A stretch of 64,000 bases of DNA from Acinetobacter lwoffii (GCF_015602705.1 NZ_CP059081.1:248001-312000), one strand, 5' to 3'. Counted from the stretch's first letter, positions 39,810 to 48,801 are shown. Notes: a model not told the origin generated them from the sequence alone. Translations and numbers: made by a program.

Positions 39810-40356
39810 GTCCAATCTCGGAAGATAACCAGTTGCGGTCTACACCCATTTTTTTATAGGCAGCGTCCCAACGGTCGTTATAAGGGAGGTTAAAAATCAG
39901 ATCCATATCGGAATCACAAATCAGCCAGTCACCACGGGCAATTTCTTGTTCCAGCTGGTGTTTGCCCCAACTGGCATAACCGAGGGCAATCTGATAGCGA
40001 CCGACACCTTCATTATGTGCAATGGCATCCAGAATATCTTTGGAGGTAGTAATGCAGACATTTTCACCTACGGCGATGGAGGAATGCCAGGTCGGCTGAC
40101 CAGTATGCAAGACAAAACCGGCCTCAGGGCGTAAAGGGCCGCCTTGTAATACTTCATGCGGATTGACATTGTCTGCTTCAATATCAAGATCATTCAGCAA
40201 TTCTTTAATTTGAATGCCGGCAGGTCGATTGATAATGATGCCTTGGGCACCATCTTCATCATGACGAGCGAGATAAATGACCGTCTGGGCAAAAAAATCA
40301 TCATTCGCATGCGGCGGTGCAATCAGACAACGATGTGTCAGAAACTGTTTGGTCAC
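39802..40356 (-). CDS. yqgE: UPF0301/AlgH family protein YqgE
   Basis: This is a conserved cytoplasmic protein of unclear function, called AlgH in Pseudomonas. The 184-residue product has the family segments [28 protein letters not shown] and [20 protein letters not shown]. The start is a GTG at 40356 without a strong ribosome site. It overlaps ruvX by eight bases, so the two are co-translated. The function of the family is not settled. Its promoter should lie in the AT-rich gap that follows. Confidence 0.92.
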   Translation of the reverse strand: MTKQFLTHRCLIAPPHANDDFFAQTVIYLARHDEDGAQGIIINRPAGIQIKELLNDLDIEADNVNPHEVLQGGPLRPEAGFVLHTGQPTWHSSIAVGENVCITTSKDILDAIAHNEGVGRYQIALGYASWGKHQLEQEIARGDWLICDSDMDLIFNLPYNDRWDAAYKKMGVDRNWLSSEIGHA

Positions 40357-41021
40357 CTGAGCAGTTCTCCCAAAGTCAGTATGCTATGCAGTCTGAAAAA
40401 GTGAAGCATGGCCTACGGGCCTAATTGTAATCACTCAAACAGCGGCTTTCTTCCTGCTAGTTATCCCATAAAATGCTTAGGCTGACAACTTGGATATGGG
40501 GTAAATCAGGCATGAACAGGTTAAGGCCGGTTTTAAAATTCCTTTTAAAAAGACCTTCAGTGATTTTATTTAAATGATGGGAGGTAGTTTTAAGCGTTTT
40601 TTATTTATGCTAAAACAGCCAGATAAACCGAGTAAAAACTTACTTAAATTTTAATAAAAAATATTAAATATATTGTGGTGGAATGAATTAAATAATAACA
40701 ATAGATCATTCATGGTTAAAAGTAGACTATATATAGTTTCTTGCTTTTAAATAGAATTTATCTGAAAACTAAAGGCAAGTTATTACAATCTCAGCTCATT
40801 AATTAAGCTCTAACTATATTTCGATACATAGTTTCTAGTGATTAAAAAATGGTCAATATTAGATAACAAACTATAATATTTGTTTATTTATGTAATAAAT
40901 TTGCGATATATTGTACAGAATATTTCAATTATTATACAAAATATACATATTGAAACCATATTGCTTTGTTCGTAGAATGCAGAAATTTTCATCTTTAATT
41001 TATTTTTTTAATGGGGTTGTT
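40357..41021. other. AT-rich gene-free region (665 bases)
   Basis: I see no credible gene here. It separates the minus-strand yqgE from the plus-strand COG3014 gene and must hold both promoters. It is markedly richer in A and T than its neighbours. Visible structures are a double TTTTAAAA motif (40531-40550), a 12-base palindrome ACTATATATAGT (40726-40737), and near 40913-40940 a possible promoter TTGTAC followed by TATACA. A 21-codon ORF near 40512 has no support. A small RNA or nucleoid-protein binding site cannot be excluded. Confidence 0.6.
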
Positions 41022-42380
41022 ATGCATCATATTTTAAAAGGGACTTTAATTTCTGCGCTATTTTCTGTGTCGGTCACTTCACAGGCAGCAGTATTTAGTA
41101 GTTATAATGAAGAAGGTAGTTTTTTCCGTAGTCATTTGAATAGCGCTTTATCTGAAAACCTCATTACTCAGTTTAAGGACAAAGCTGATTCAAAGGATGG
41201 AGTTTTATATTTACTTGAACAAGCCCGCTTATTACAAGTTAACCATCAATATGAAGAAAGCCGAGATTATTATAAGCAAGCCTTTACGCTGTTAGAAAAA
41301 CAAAAAAATCGGGCCAAAATTAGTGTGTCCCGAATGGGGTTTAAGGCTCTTGCCATGGTCAGCAATGACTCTGTAGTGCCTTATCTGGTACCAGCACATG
41401 AGCAGGTGCTGGCGCATATTTCCCAAGCTAAAAACTATATTTTCTTAAAGGATCTGGAAGCTGCTGCGGTAGAAATGCGCGTGGCTCAGGGCCTCCAGCG
41501 TGAAATCGAATTGTTGCACCAAAAAGAACTAGAAAAGAAAAAAGACAAAGTAGCTAAAAACACGGAAGCAGAGAAGAATCTAAGTGTGCTGGATGAAGCT
41601 TTTGTCGGTCTGGACCCCATAGCCGGCAAGATTAAGAACAGCTATCAGAATGCCTACGCTTTTTATATGGCAGCCAATTTATGGGAAACCTTGGGTGAAT
41701 ACAATGATGCCTTGGTTGATTATAAGAAAGCTTATGAGTTACAACCAGATAAGCAAATTTCCGAAGACGTGAAACGTCTGGATCAACTGGTCACACAGCA
41801 TAAGAAGGGTAGTGTTCCGGTGATTGTATTTATCGAACAGGGAATTGTACCGCAAAAGGTGGAAAATAAAATTGATGTCCCTACACCGGGCGGTTTAATC
41901 AATATTGCTTTTGCGACCTATGAACCAAGTACCTATGTGATACCAACTAGCCTGAAAGTGAAAGTCAATAATAAAGCTTTACAAGACAGTTATGTGATTA
42001 GTGATATTGGTGCTTTGGCCGTCAAGGACCTCAAAGAAAAAATTATGGCGAATGTGAGCAGTCAGGTGCTGCGCGCCACTGCAAAATATGCCGCACAAAA
42101 AGAACTTGGTAACCAGTTTGGTGTGTTTGGTCAACTTGCCGGTAACGTCTTAAATATGGCGACTGAGCGTGCTGACTTGCGTGGCTGGAGTACCTTGCCG
42201 AGTAATGCCCAGATTGCGCGCTTAAATTTAACGCCGGGCAAACATAATTTACAACTTTCTAGCGGGAGTGTATCTAGCTCTCCGGTCACCCTAGATGTGA
42301 AAGCCAATCAAACAGTGTTTGTCTATGCCCATCATGTTAATGACAAAATTACGGCTAGTGTAAGCACCATTCCACATTAA
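41022..42380 (+). CDS. COG3014-type exported protein with helical repeats
   Basis: This is the first gene of a four-gene operon. The 452-residue product has a signal peptide (MHHILKGTLISALFSVSVTSQA, cleavage after QA near residue 22), then TPR-like helical repeats: LLEQARLLQVNHQYEESRDYYKQAF (about 60-85) and LWETLGEYNDALVDYKKAYELQPD (about 225-248) have clear TPR spacing. The C-terminal part is beta-rich. It matches the COG3014 group found next to ycfL and lpoB in other gammaproteobacteria. I chose the ATG at 41022 over a longer upstream frame without a signal peptide. Its function is unknown; a periplasmic scaffold role is only suggested by the TPRs. Confidence 0.8.
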   Translation: MHHILKGTLISALFSVSVTSQAAVFSSYNEEGSFFRSHLNSALSENLITQFKDKADSKDGVLYLLEQARLLQVNHQYEESRDYYKQAFTLLEKQKNRAKISVSRMGFKALAMVSNDSVVPYLVPAHEQVLAHISQAKNYIFLKDLEAAAVEMRVAQGLQREIELLHQKELEKKKDKVAKNTEAEKNLSVLDEAFVGLDPIAGKIKNSYQNAYAFYMAANLWETLGEYNDALVDYKKAYELQPDKQISEDVKRLDQLVTQHKKGSVPVIVFIEQGIVPQKVENKIDVPTPGGLINIAFATYEPSTYVIPTSLKVKVNNKALQDSYVISDIGALAVKDLKEKIMANVSSQVLRATAKYAAQKELGNQFGVFGQLAGNVLNMATERADLRGWSTLPSNAQIARLNLTPGKHNLQLSSGSVSSSPVTLDVKANQTVFVYAHHVNDKITASVSTIPH

Positions 42381-42399
42381 TCATAAATAAGGGAACAAT

Positions 42400-42801
42400 A
42401 TGAAACGTCAATTTAGCTTTGCTGTACTTGGTTTAGGGGCGCTGTTCATGGTGGGTTGTACCGCACCGAATGCCTTATCTACCCAAACCAATGCCAATAA
42501 TGAAATGAGTATCCGCACCATTACCAATAATCCGGTATTAACTACGGAAGTCTTTGTGGAACGTGTGAATATGAGCTTGGTTGGTGATTTAAAGCGTGCT
42601 TCAATCGCGATCAAAAACCGCCGTTTTAACAATAAAGATTTTAGCTACAAGATTGTTTGGGTGGATGCACAAGGTGTGGAAGTTAATCCTGAAGGTGCCA
42701 TCTGGAAGCCGATCCAGTTAACCGGACGTGAAACCAAAGGTGTGCAGTCCTTGGCGCCAAATCCATCTGCTGTTGATGTTGTTGTGTATTTGAAAAAATA
42801 A
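42400..42801 (+). CDS. YcfL-family lipoprotein
   Basis: The 133-residue product has a lipoprotein signal with lipobox FMVGC (Cys about residue 20) and an Asn/Thr-rich linker. The remaining beta-rich domain resembles the YcfL (DUF1425) family, with the segment AIKNRRFNNKDFSYKIVWVDAQGVEVNPEG typical of it. It is followed 12 bases later by the lpoB-like gene, the same order as ycfL-lpoB in E. coli. The molecular function of YcfL is unknown. Confidence 0.82.
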   Translation: MKRQFSFAVLGLGALFMVGCTAPNALSTQTNANNEMSIRTITNNPVLTTEVFVERVNMSLVGDLKRASIAIKNRRFNNKDFSYKIVWVDAQGVEVNPEGAIWKPIQLTGRETKGVQSLAPNPSAVDVVVYLKK

Positions 42802-42813
42802 GAGAGACTTGAA

Positions 42814-43413
42814 ATGAACGCAAAATTGATTTTCGCCGCATTGGCAACTACGACACTGCTTAGTGGCTGTGCCTCTACTGGTTCAGTAAGTTATGGTGAT
42901 GCCCAAGCAGTCGAAACCTTAACCACAGACTTTGGTTCAACTGACTTGCAAATGATTGCAGCCAAAATGGTGGATGACATGTTGATGTTCCCGCCAGTGG
43001 TGCAAATGACCCAAAACCGCCGTCCGGTCATTGTCCTTGATCGGATTCATAACAAAACCCAGGAACATATCGATACCGAATCGATTACTGACAGTATTCA
43101 GAACAAACTAATCAATTCTGGAAAATTTCGTTTTGTTGATATGAAATCGGTGAATGCGGTGGCACAGCAGCTAGCTTATCAAAAGCAAAGCGGTATGGTG
43201 AACCAGTCAACAGCAGTACGTGCCGGTGGTCATATTGGTGCCGAATTTATGCTAAATGGCAACTTGTCGAGTATTGTGAAGAATGCCGGTGGCAAGAGTG
43301 ATGTGTATTACAAGTTCACTTTTAAATTGCAAAACCTGCAAACTGGTATCGTAGAGTGGACTGGCGAGAAAGAAATCCGTAAGGCAGGCAAACGCTCGAC
43401 TTTTGGTCTGTAA
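42814..43413 (+). CDS. lpoB: LpoB-like lipoprotein (penicillin-binding protein activator)
   Basis: LpoB in E. coli is an outer-membrane lipoprotein that reaches through peptidoglycan to activate PBP1b. The 199-residue product has the lipobox LLSGC (Cys about residue 19) and a short linker, then the LpoB domain with RRPVIVLDRIHNKTQEHIDT and SGKFRFVDMKSVNAV. E. coli LpoB is about 213 residues with a longer Pro-rich linker. Here that linker is short, which may limit its reach. It is third in the operon, 12 bases after the ycfL-like gene. Whether it activates PBP1b in this organism is not shown. Confidence 0.83.
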   Translation: MNAKLIFAALATTTLLSGCASTGSVSYGDAQAVETLTTDFGSTDLQMIAAKMVDDMLMFPPVVQMTQNRRPVIVLDRIHNKTQEHIDTESITDSIQNKLINSGKFRFVDMKSVNAVAQQLAYQKQSGMVNQSTAVRAGGHIGAEFMLNGNLSSIVKNAGGKSDVYYKFTFKLQNLQTGIVEWTGEKEIRKAGKRSTFGL

Positions 43414-43424
43414 TTTCAATGAAG

Positions 43425-43449
43425 GTCACTGTGCTTTTGGCACAGTGAC
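43425..43449 (+). repeat. Perfect 10-base hairpin between lpoB-like and CsgG-like genes
   Basis: GTCACTGTGC and GCACAGTGAC enclose the loop TTTTG. No T-run follows, so it is not a usual terminator. It could be an RNase processing or mRNA-stabilising stem, or an operator. It lies 12 bases after the lpoB stop and 16 before the next ATG. Confidence 0.75.
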
Positions 43450-43465
43450 TGTAGAAGAATATAAT

Positions 43466-44452
43466 ATGAAAAAAATATTACTTGCAGGCCTGTTGTCTGG
43501 ATTGTTGAGCGCTCCGGCCTTTGCAGCCATTAAAGAAGTGGTTAAAGAAGCCAGTGGAAGTGGTCCAACTCAACACCAGGCGATTTCTGAAGCCTTATTA
43601 ATTGCTGTGCAATCGGTAAATGGTGCTTCAGTTTCTTCCCAAATGAATTATGAAGAGACTGTTTCTGTATCGGTGAATAATCAGGGCTGGAGTTATAACG
43701 GTAAAGTTTCACCAGTTTTTAGTGTGGCAAATCAAGGTTCAGGTTCAGTGACCAAGTTTCAGGTGCTGAGTGTGACGGGTGCAAAAAATAATTACCGTGC
43801 CAAAGTTCGCGCACATGTGGTGAAGTTTGAATCGACTGTACAAGACCAGCATTTGCGCAGGATTGCAGTATTGCCATTCCAGATGGCCGAGAAAAATAAC
43901 CGACTGGCCAATGACACATCTGCCTATGAGTTTAGTCAGGAATTATCCGATACTTTAGGAAATTATCTGGCTCAAAGCGGACAGTTGAGTGTGGTAGATC
44001 GTCATTATCTGGATGAAATGCAGTCTGAAAATGCATTCCTGTATTGGGATGGTGCACCGCATGAGCTGGCGCGTATCGGTCAGAAAGTTGGAGCAGACTA
44101 TTTACTGGTGGGACGAATTAATGATCTGTCTAGTGCCAGCCATCAGCAAATGTATGGTTTGAATGCCGGCGCTGAACAAGTGCGTTTAAGCTGGCGTGTC
44201 ATTGAAGCCAATACCAGTAAAGTGGTAGCAGCGGGCACTTTCAATCGAACTCTGTCTAATTTAATGACACAGAATATTCTGACCAATAGTTTAAATGACA
44301 GTACGGCGGATAAAATTGCTCAGGGCTTAAACCCGGAAATTTTACAGGGCTTAAAATTACAGCCTGTACAGTCTCAGACTGGTCAATCTTATGATTCATC
44401 ACCGGGCTATGAAATGACGCCAGGTTCAAGCGATCAACCTGTAAAATGGTAA
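43466..44452 (+). CDS. CsgG/LpoB-fold exported protein
   Basis: This is the fourth gene of the operon. The 328-residue product has a Sec signal peptide (MKKILLAGLLSGLLSAPAFA, no lipobox). An N-terminal domain (about 20-130) with GSGPTQHQAISEALLIAVQSVNG resembles the N-terminal domain of FlgT-like proteins. The second domain (about 130-290) with IAVLPFQ, SGQLSVVDRHYLDEM and KVGADYLLVGRINDL is the CsgG/TolB-N/LpoB-like fold. The C-terminus is Gln/Ser-rich. It is not a curli secretion channel by context, since no csg genes are present. Role unknown; it may pair with LpoB-like and YcfL-like partners. Confidence 0.75.
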   Translation: MKKILLAGLLSGLLSAPAFAAIKEVVKEASGSGPTQHQAISEALLIAVQSVNGASVSSQMNYEETVSVSVNNQGWSYNGKVSPVFSVANQGSGSVTKFQVLSVTGAKNNYRAKVRAHVVKFESTVQDQHLRRIAVLPFQMAEKNNRLANDTSAYEFSQELSDTLGNYLAQSGQLSVVDRHYLDEMQSENAFLYWDGAPHELARIGQKVGADYLLVGRINDLSSASHQQMYGLNAGAEQVRLSWRVIEANTSKVVAAGTFNRTLSNLMTQNILTNSLNDSTADKIAQGLNPEILQGLKLQPVQSQTGQSYDSSPGYEMTPGSSDQPVKW

Positions 44453-44484
44453 GTTAATATTAGTTCGAATGATTTTTAACACAT

Positions 44485-44517
44485 AAAAAATCTCTGACCT
44501 AAATGCAGGGATTTTTT
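44485..44517. terminator. Bidirectional terminator between the CsgG-like operon and recN
   Basis: AAAAATCTCTG pairs with CAGGGATTTTT (one wobble) around ACCTAAATG, with A and T runs outside. It serves the converging genes. Confidence 0.82.
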
Positions 44518-44538
44518 ATGTGTCGCTTTACAGGTAGC

Positions 44539-46200
44539 TCAAGCCTGCTGAAATTTCAGCTGACGTAACTGGCGGGCATGTTGCAAGGTGGTTTCACTAA
44601 TCTCTACACCGCCTGTCATTCTTGCAAGCTCCTGAATAATTTCATTTTCCTCAAGGTCAATGATTGTGCTGCTGGCAGGATCAGTCTGCTGTTTTTTTAC
44701 CAGTAGATGCTGATCAGATTGTGCTGCCACTTGTGCCTGATGGGTAATACACAGAATCTGTACATGCTGGGCCAGATCGGCCAGTAAACGCCCGACAATC
44801 TCTGCGGTACCACCACTAATCCCGACATCAATTTCATCAAAGACCAGCACTTCAGCTTCGGTTTTTTCCGCATTCATGACTTGCATCACTAGCGCAATAC
44901 GCGAGAGTTCACCGCCTGATGCAACCCGGGCTAAAGGCTGTGCCGGAATGCCTTTATTGGCAGTAAACAGCAATTGAATAAAGCTGAGACCTTCACTAGA
45001 GGGATGCTCCAAAGGCTCAAACTTGAACTCAAAATGTGCTTCAGGCAATGCCAGTTGTTTGACCTGCTCAGTGAGCTGCTTGGCCAACGGTGCTGCGGCT
45101 TCACGGCGAATCTGATCCAGATGTTGGGCTTTATCCAGAAACTCCTGATAAGAAAACGCGACCTGTTCAGCCAGTGTTTCCGGATCTTCCAGTTGATGCA
45201 GCTGTTCTAATTCGGTTTGCCAGGCTTCATATTCTTCTTTGAGTAATTCTGGCTGGGTACGATATTTACGTGCCAGACGATGGAAGATTTCTAAAGTCGA
45301 ATTTAGTACTTCCATGCGTTCCGGATCAAAACTCTGCCGATCCATAAACTGGCGTAAATTCGCTGCTGCATCTTCAAGTTCGCTTTGGGCATTCAGCAGG
45401 GAGGTGTAAATTCCGGAAAGCTGTTCGCTACGACCGGCATGTGATTCCATGCGACGTAGAATGGAAGCCAGTTCTTGGGAAATATTCTGTTCGCCTTCAT
45501 CCAGACTATTCAGGCTATAGACACAGTCCTGCATGATCGCTTCATGATGGGAAAGCCGGTCAAATTCCTGTTCAATCTCCTGATAATCCGTCTGAACAAT
45601 GTCTTCCAGTTCTTCTAGCTGCAGTTCCAAGGTTTCCATGCGTTGCTTACGGGTCGCTTGTGCATCTAGCGCTGCCTGATGCTGACGAATATTTTTCTGC
45701 CAGGTGCTATAAGCGTCCCGCACTTCCTGAGCTGGTGTATAAAAATTGCTATAGCGATCCAGCCAGTGTTTTGGATAAGGTGGTTCCAGAAGTTGCTGCT
45801 GGCTATGCTGGCTATAAAGTTGAACCAGCAGACGCCCAATTTCTTTCAACTCTGACAGGCTGCTCGGGCGTCCATTGATCCAGGCCTTGCTGCGGCCGGT
45901 AGCAAAAATTACCCGTCGTAAATGAATTTCACCTGATTCATCATCCAGTTCATGCTCTTTCAACCAGGCTGCTTCAGGACTGTGCTCTTGGTAGCTGAAG
46001 CTGGCGGTGACATCCGCCTTTTCCGTACCATAACGCACATAATTGGTATCGGTTCGCTCACCCAAACAGGCAGACAAGGCATCCAGTAACAGGGATTTAC
46101 CTGCACCGGTTTCACCGGTTAAAACGTTAAAACCTTTATCAATATCAATAGCAAGATGCCCAGCTAAAGCAAAATTGATCAGAGTTAAATGTGTCAGCAT
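44539..46200 (-). CDS. recN: DNA repair protein RecN
   Basis: RecN is an SMC-like ATPase for double-strand break repair. The 553-residue product has Walker A GETGAGKSLLLDAL near residue 30, a coiled-coil middle (about 150-380) and a C-terminal head with RVASGGELSRIALVMQ (signature) and Walker B LVFDEIDVGISGGTAEIVG. Head-coil-head order and length match the family (about 550). Acinetobacter lack a standard LexA, so I did not expect or find a LexA box upstream. Confidence 0.95.
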   Translation of the reverse strand: MLTHLTLINFALAGHLAIDIDKGFNVLTGETGAGKSLLLDALSACLGERTDTNYVRYGTEKADVTASFSYQEHSPEAAWLKEHELDDESGEIHLRRVIFATGRSKAWINGRPSSLSELKEIGRLLVQLYSQHSQQQLLEPPYPKHWLDRYSNFYTPAQEVRDAYSTWQKNIRQHQAALDAQATRKQRMETLELQLEELEDIVQTDYQEIEQEFDRLSHHEAIMQDCVYSLNSLDEGEQNISQELASILRRMESHAGRSEQLSGIYTSLLNAQSELEDAAANLRQFMDRQSFDPERMEVLNSTLEIFHRLARKYRTQPELLKEEYEAWQTELEQLHQLEDPETLAEQVAFSYQEFLDKAQHLDQIRREAAAPLAKQLTEQVKQLALPEAHFEFKFEPLEHPSSEGLSFIQLLFTANKGIPAQPLARVASGGELSRIALVMQVMNAEKTEAEVLVFDEIDVGISGGTAEIVGRLLADLAQHVQILCITHQAQVAAQSDQHLLVKKQQTDPASSTIIDLEENEIIQELARMTGGVEISETTLQHARQLRQLKFQQA

Positions 46201-46642
46201 AAACGCATCCGGGCTGCGAAAAGTTTGATTGAAATAGCCTGATGTCGGATTGGGGTCGCAACATGGCTGGGATTATTATAAATCAGGACGAATCAATTTC
46301 ATTCTATCTTAAATTTTAAAGATTCATATATGCTTATTTCACTGTATTTTCGCAAGAAGCTGACTCAGAAGTGCGTTAATTCACTGCTGATTTTCATATT
46401 TTTGACATCCCCAATCTTTAAATTAAAGACTCAATTGAGCCTGTTTTTAAAAGAGCGCGTGCAGATCGAAACTTAAGTTTATCTATCAGCAAAATACAGG
46501 CCAAAACATGCTGTAAATAGAAGGGGTTCAGGTGATACAGAATATTTGATCGACGCCGACAAACTTCGATTGATTAGTTGAGGGTGCACATTTAAACTAC
46601 AGCAATCAAAATATTACAAAATGCTTTATCTGGAGAAATCGC
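46201..46642. other. Gene-free region between recN and ppnP (442 bases)
   Basis: No gene is visible. It must contain the divergent promoters of recN and ppnP. Two AT-rich palindromic sites occur: ATCTT..AAGAT around 46306-46323 and a perfect 15-base TCTTTAAATTAAAGA at 46415-46429. Their role is unknown. Confidence 0.55.
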
Positions 46643-46966
46643 ATGTCAGCTCAGTTTGATCATGTATCGGTACTTAAAAAATCTAATGTATATTTCGGCG
46701 GGTTGTGTATTAGCCACATTGTACAATTTGAAGACGGGACCAAAAAAACTTTGGGTGTCATTCTGCCATCAGAAAATGCCTTGACCTTTGAAACACATGT
46801 TCCTGAGCGCATGGAAATTGTTTCAGGTGAATGCCGTGTTCAGATTGGTGATAGCGAAGAAAGTGAGCTGTTCCGTGCCGGTCAGTCTTTCTATGTGCCG
46901 GGCAATAGCCGTTTTAAAATCGAAACCGATGATGTGCTGGACTATGTCTGCCATTTTGAAGGTTAA
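46643..46966 (+). CDS. ppnP: Pyrimidine/purine nucleoside phosphorylase PpnP (YaiE)
   Basis: PpnP is a small cupin-fold enzyme that splits nucleosides with phosphate. The 107-residue product has the DUF1255 signature segments YFGGLCISHIVQFEDGTKKTLGVILPSE and RMEIVSGECRVQIGD, then GQSFYVPGNSRFKIET. E. coli YaiE is 94 residues, so the N-terminus is about a dozen longer. A good ribosome site (GGAGA) precedes the ATG. It is a single gene ending at a hairpin terminator. Confidence 0.9.
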   Translation: MSAQFDHVSVLKKSNVYFGGLCISHIVQFEDGTKKTLGVILPSENALTFETHVPERMEIVSGECRVQIGDSEESELFRAGQSFYVPGNSRFKIETDDVLDYVCHFEG

Positions 46967-47037
46967 GTCCAGATTCAAGATCAGTGTAAACCGGGCAAGA
47001 AATTTCAGTGCGAATCGGTTAAACTAATCAGCTATAG

Positions 47038-47072
47038 AAATCCTGTGAAGTCAGCTTTACGGGATTTTTCTT
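47038..47072 (+). terminator. Probable terminator after ppnP
   Basis: AAATCCTGT pairs with ACGGGATTT (one wobble) and is followed by a T-rich tract, before rlmB. Confidence 0.6.
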
Positions 47073-47100
47073 TTGTATATAACTAATCTAGAGGTCGTTC

Positions 47101-47850
47101 ATGGCAAAACCTGAATATTTTTATGGCGTACATTCAGTGGAGTCATTGTTAGAGCTTGAGCCTGAACGTGTCTTGACATTATTCACTCTCAAAGGACGCG
47201 ATGATCAGCGTTTAAAGCGTGTACTGGAACTGGCTGAGCCGTTTGGGATCAGTGTGCAGCAAGCAAGCCGTGACAAACTGGAGAAACTGGCCGGGCAACC
47301 GTTTCATCAGGGGGTCGTAGCCGCAGTTCGTGCTCATCCAACCCTGAATGAAAAAGATCTTGAATCACTCTTGAGCGCAAATCCTCAAGCGTTGTTATTG
47401 GCCCTCGATCATATTACCGATCCACACAACCTCGGAGCATGTGTGCGTACCGCCGCTGCGATGGGTGTTGAGGCAGTGATTGCACCACGTGATCGTTCTG
47501 CAAGCTTGACTCCGACTGCACGTAAAGTGGCTGCCGGTGGTGCTGACAAAGTCAAATTTATTCAGGTGACTAATCTGGCGCGTACCTTGGGGCAAATCAA
47601 AGAAGACTTTAATGTGCGAGTCGTCGGTACCATGCTGGATGAAAAAGCGCTGCCGATTCAGGAGTTTGATTTCACCGGTACTGGTGTCTGTGTGGTGATG
47701 GGTGCGGAAGATACCGGTCTACGTCCAATTACACAAAGCCAATGCGATCAGACGGTGTATATCCCGATGGCGGGTAATCTGCAAAGCCTGAATGTCAGTG
47801 TGGCGACCGGTATGGCACTGTATGAAGCTTGCCGTCAGCGTAACCTGTAA
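47101..47850 (+). CDS. rlmB: 23S rRNA (guanosine-2251-2'-O)-methyltransferase RlmB
   Basis: RlmB methylates the ribose of G2251 in 23S rRNA, using a SpoU-type knotted fold. The 249-residue product has an N-terminal substrate-binding domain (FYGVHSVESLL) and the SpoU motifs DHITDPHNLGACVRTAAAMG, VVMGAEDTGLRP and NLQSLNVSVATGMALYEA in order. Length is close to E. coli RlmB (243). The EamA transporter gene follows almost directly. Confidence 0.94.
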   Translation: MAKPEYFYGVHSVESLLELEPERVLTLFTLKGRDDQRLKRVLELAEPFGISVQQASRDKLEKLAGQPFHQGVVAAVRAHPTLNEKDLESLLSANPQALLLALDHITDPHNLGACVRTAAAMGVEAVIAPRDRSASLTPTARKVAAGGADKVKFIQVTNLARTLGQIKEDFNVRVVGTMLDEKALPIQEFDFTGTGVCVVMGAEDTGLRPITQSQCDQTVYIPMAGNLQSLNVSVATGMALYEACRQRNL

Positions 47851-47853
47851 TTG

Positions 47854-48780
47854 ATGATGGCATTGTCAGATCGTACACAAGGCTATGTCTTTCTACTGAC
47901 GACCATGTGTATCTGGGGCGGTTTTACTTTAACCGCCCGTCTGAATGCGCTTTGGAATATCAGTGCCTGGGATATCGTGGCTCTGCGGTTTTCTCTGGCT
48001 TTTCTGATTCTGATGCCGATCTTGCTCTATCGCAAGGAGGCGGCTTTTTTACTGAAAAAAGAACCCTTTATTCTGGCCATGATTGGCGGAGTAATTTACT
48101 GTCTGTTTGCCTATAGCGCCTTTCATTATGCGCCTACCGCCCATGCCGCGATTTTCTTGAATGGCTGTATTCCGATTTGTACTGCCATCATGGCTTTTTT
48201 CCTGATGGGGCAGGCTTTTGATAAGCATACCTGGGCCAGCCTGATTATTATGATTGCGGTGCTCTGTATCATGAGTCTGCTGATGTATCAGGAAACCGGA
48301 GTGGCATTCGGGGCAGGGGATGGGCTATTTTTTATCAGTGCAATACTCTGGGCAATTTTTACCGTGTTATTGCGGAAATATCAGTTAACTGCATGGCAGG
48401 CAATGAGCGGTGTCGCGATCTGGTCAGCAGTGGTTTACGTACCTGTTTATCTGCTGTTTTTACCCAAAAATTTGAGTGTGCCAGAACCCCAGCATTTATT
48501 ATTTCAAACCATCTTTCATGGGGTTTTTGTGGTAATTATTGCCACTTTAAGCTATGTCGAAGCAATCAAGCGTCTCGGTGCATTTAAAGCCGGTAGTATT
48601 ACCAATCTTGCACCATTTATTGCTGCGATTCTGGCGGTGCCTTTATTAAATGAAGCGCTGAGCCTGGCGATGATCTGTGGCTTGGTGGGGATGGCAATTG
48701 GGGCCTTACAGCCTTGGCGCTGGATTGGTCGTAAAGATAGTTTAGAAGCACAACTTGCAGCACAGAAAAAGCAGTCTTAA
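47854..48780 (+). CDS. EamA/DMT-family transporter
   Basis: This is an inner-membrane permease of the drug/metabolite transporter superfamily. The 308-residue product has ten hydrophobic helices in two EamA repeats (about 10-145 and 158-295), with conserved openings LTTMCIWGGFTL and a glycine-rich junction. Candidate start codons are a TTG at 47851 and ATGs at 47854 and 47857; I used 47854. It begins right after rlmB and ends at a terminator that contains its stop codon. The substrate cannot be deduced. Confidence 0.85.
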   Translation: MMALSDRTQGYVFLLTTMCIWGGFTLTARLNALWNISAWDIVALRFSLAFLILMPILLYRKEAAFLLKKEPFILAMIGGVIYCLFAYSAFHYAPTAHAAIFLNGCIPICTAIMAFFLMGQAFDKHTWASLIIMIAVLCIMSLLMYQETGVAFGAGDGLFFISAILWAIFTVLLRKYQLTAWQAMSGVAIWSAVVYVPVYLLFLPKNLSVPEPQHLLFQTIFHGVFVVIIATLSYVEAIKRLGAFKAGSITNLAPFIAAILAVPLLNEALSLAMICGLVGMAIGALQPWRWIGRKDSLEAQLAAQKKQS

Positions 48781-48797
48781 TCGGACTGCTTTTTTTA
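48766..48797. terminator. Terminator between the EamA gene and coaE
   Basis: GCAGTC at 48771-48776 pairs with GACTGC at 48784-48789, flanked by A and T runs. The EamA stop codon lies in the loop. Confidence 0.82.
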
Positions 48798-48801
48798 TAC
48801 C

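Noticed and set aside
40512..40577. A 21-codon ORF in the AT-rich gap
   Set aside because: There is no ribosome site, and basic-hydrophobic composition alone is weak evidence.
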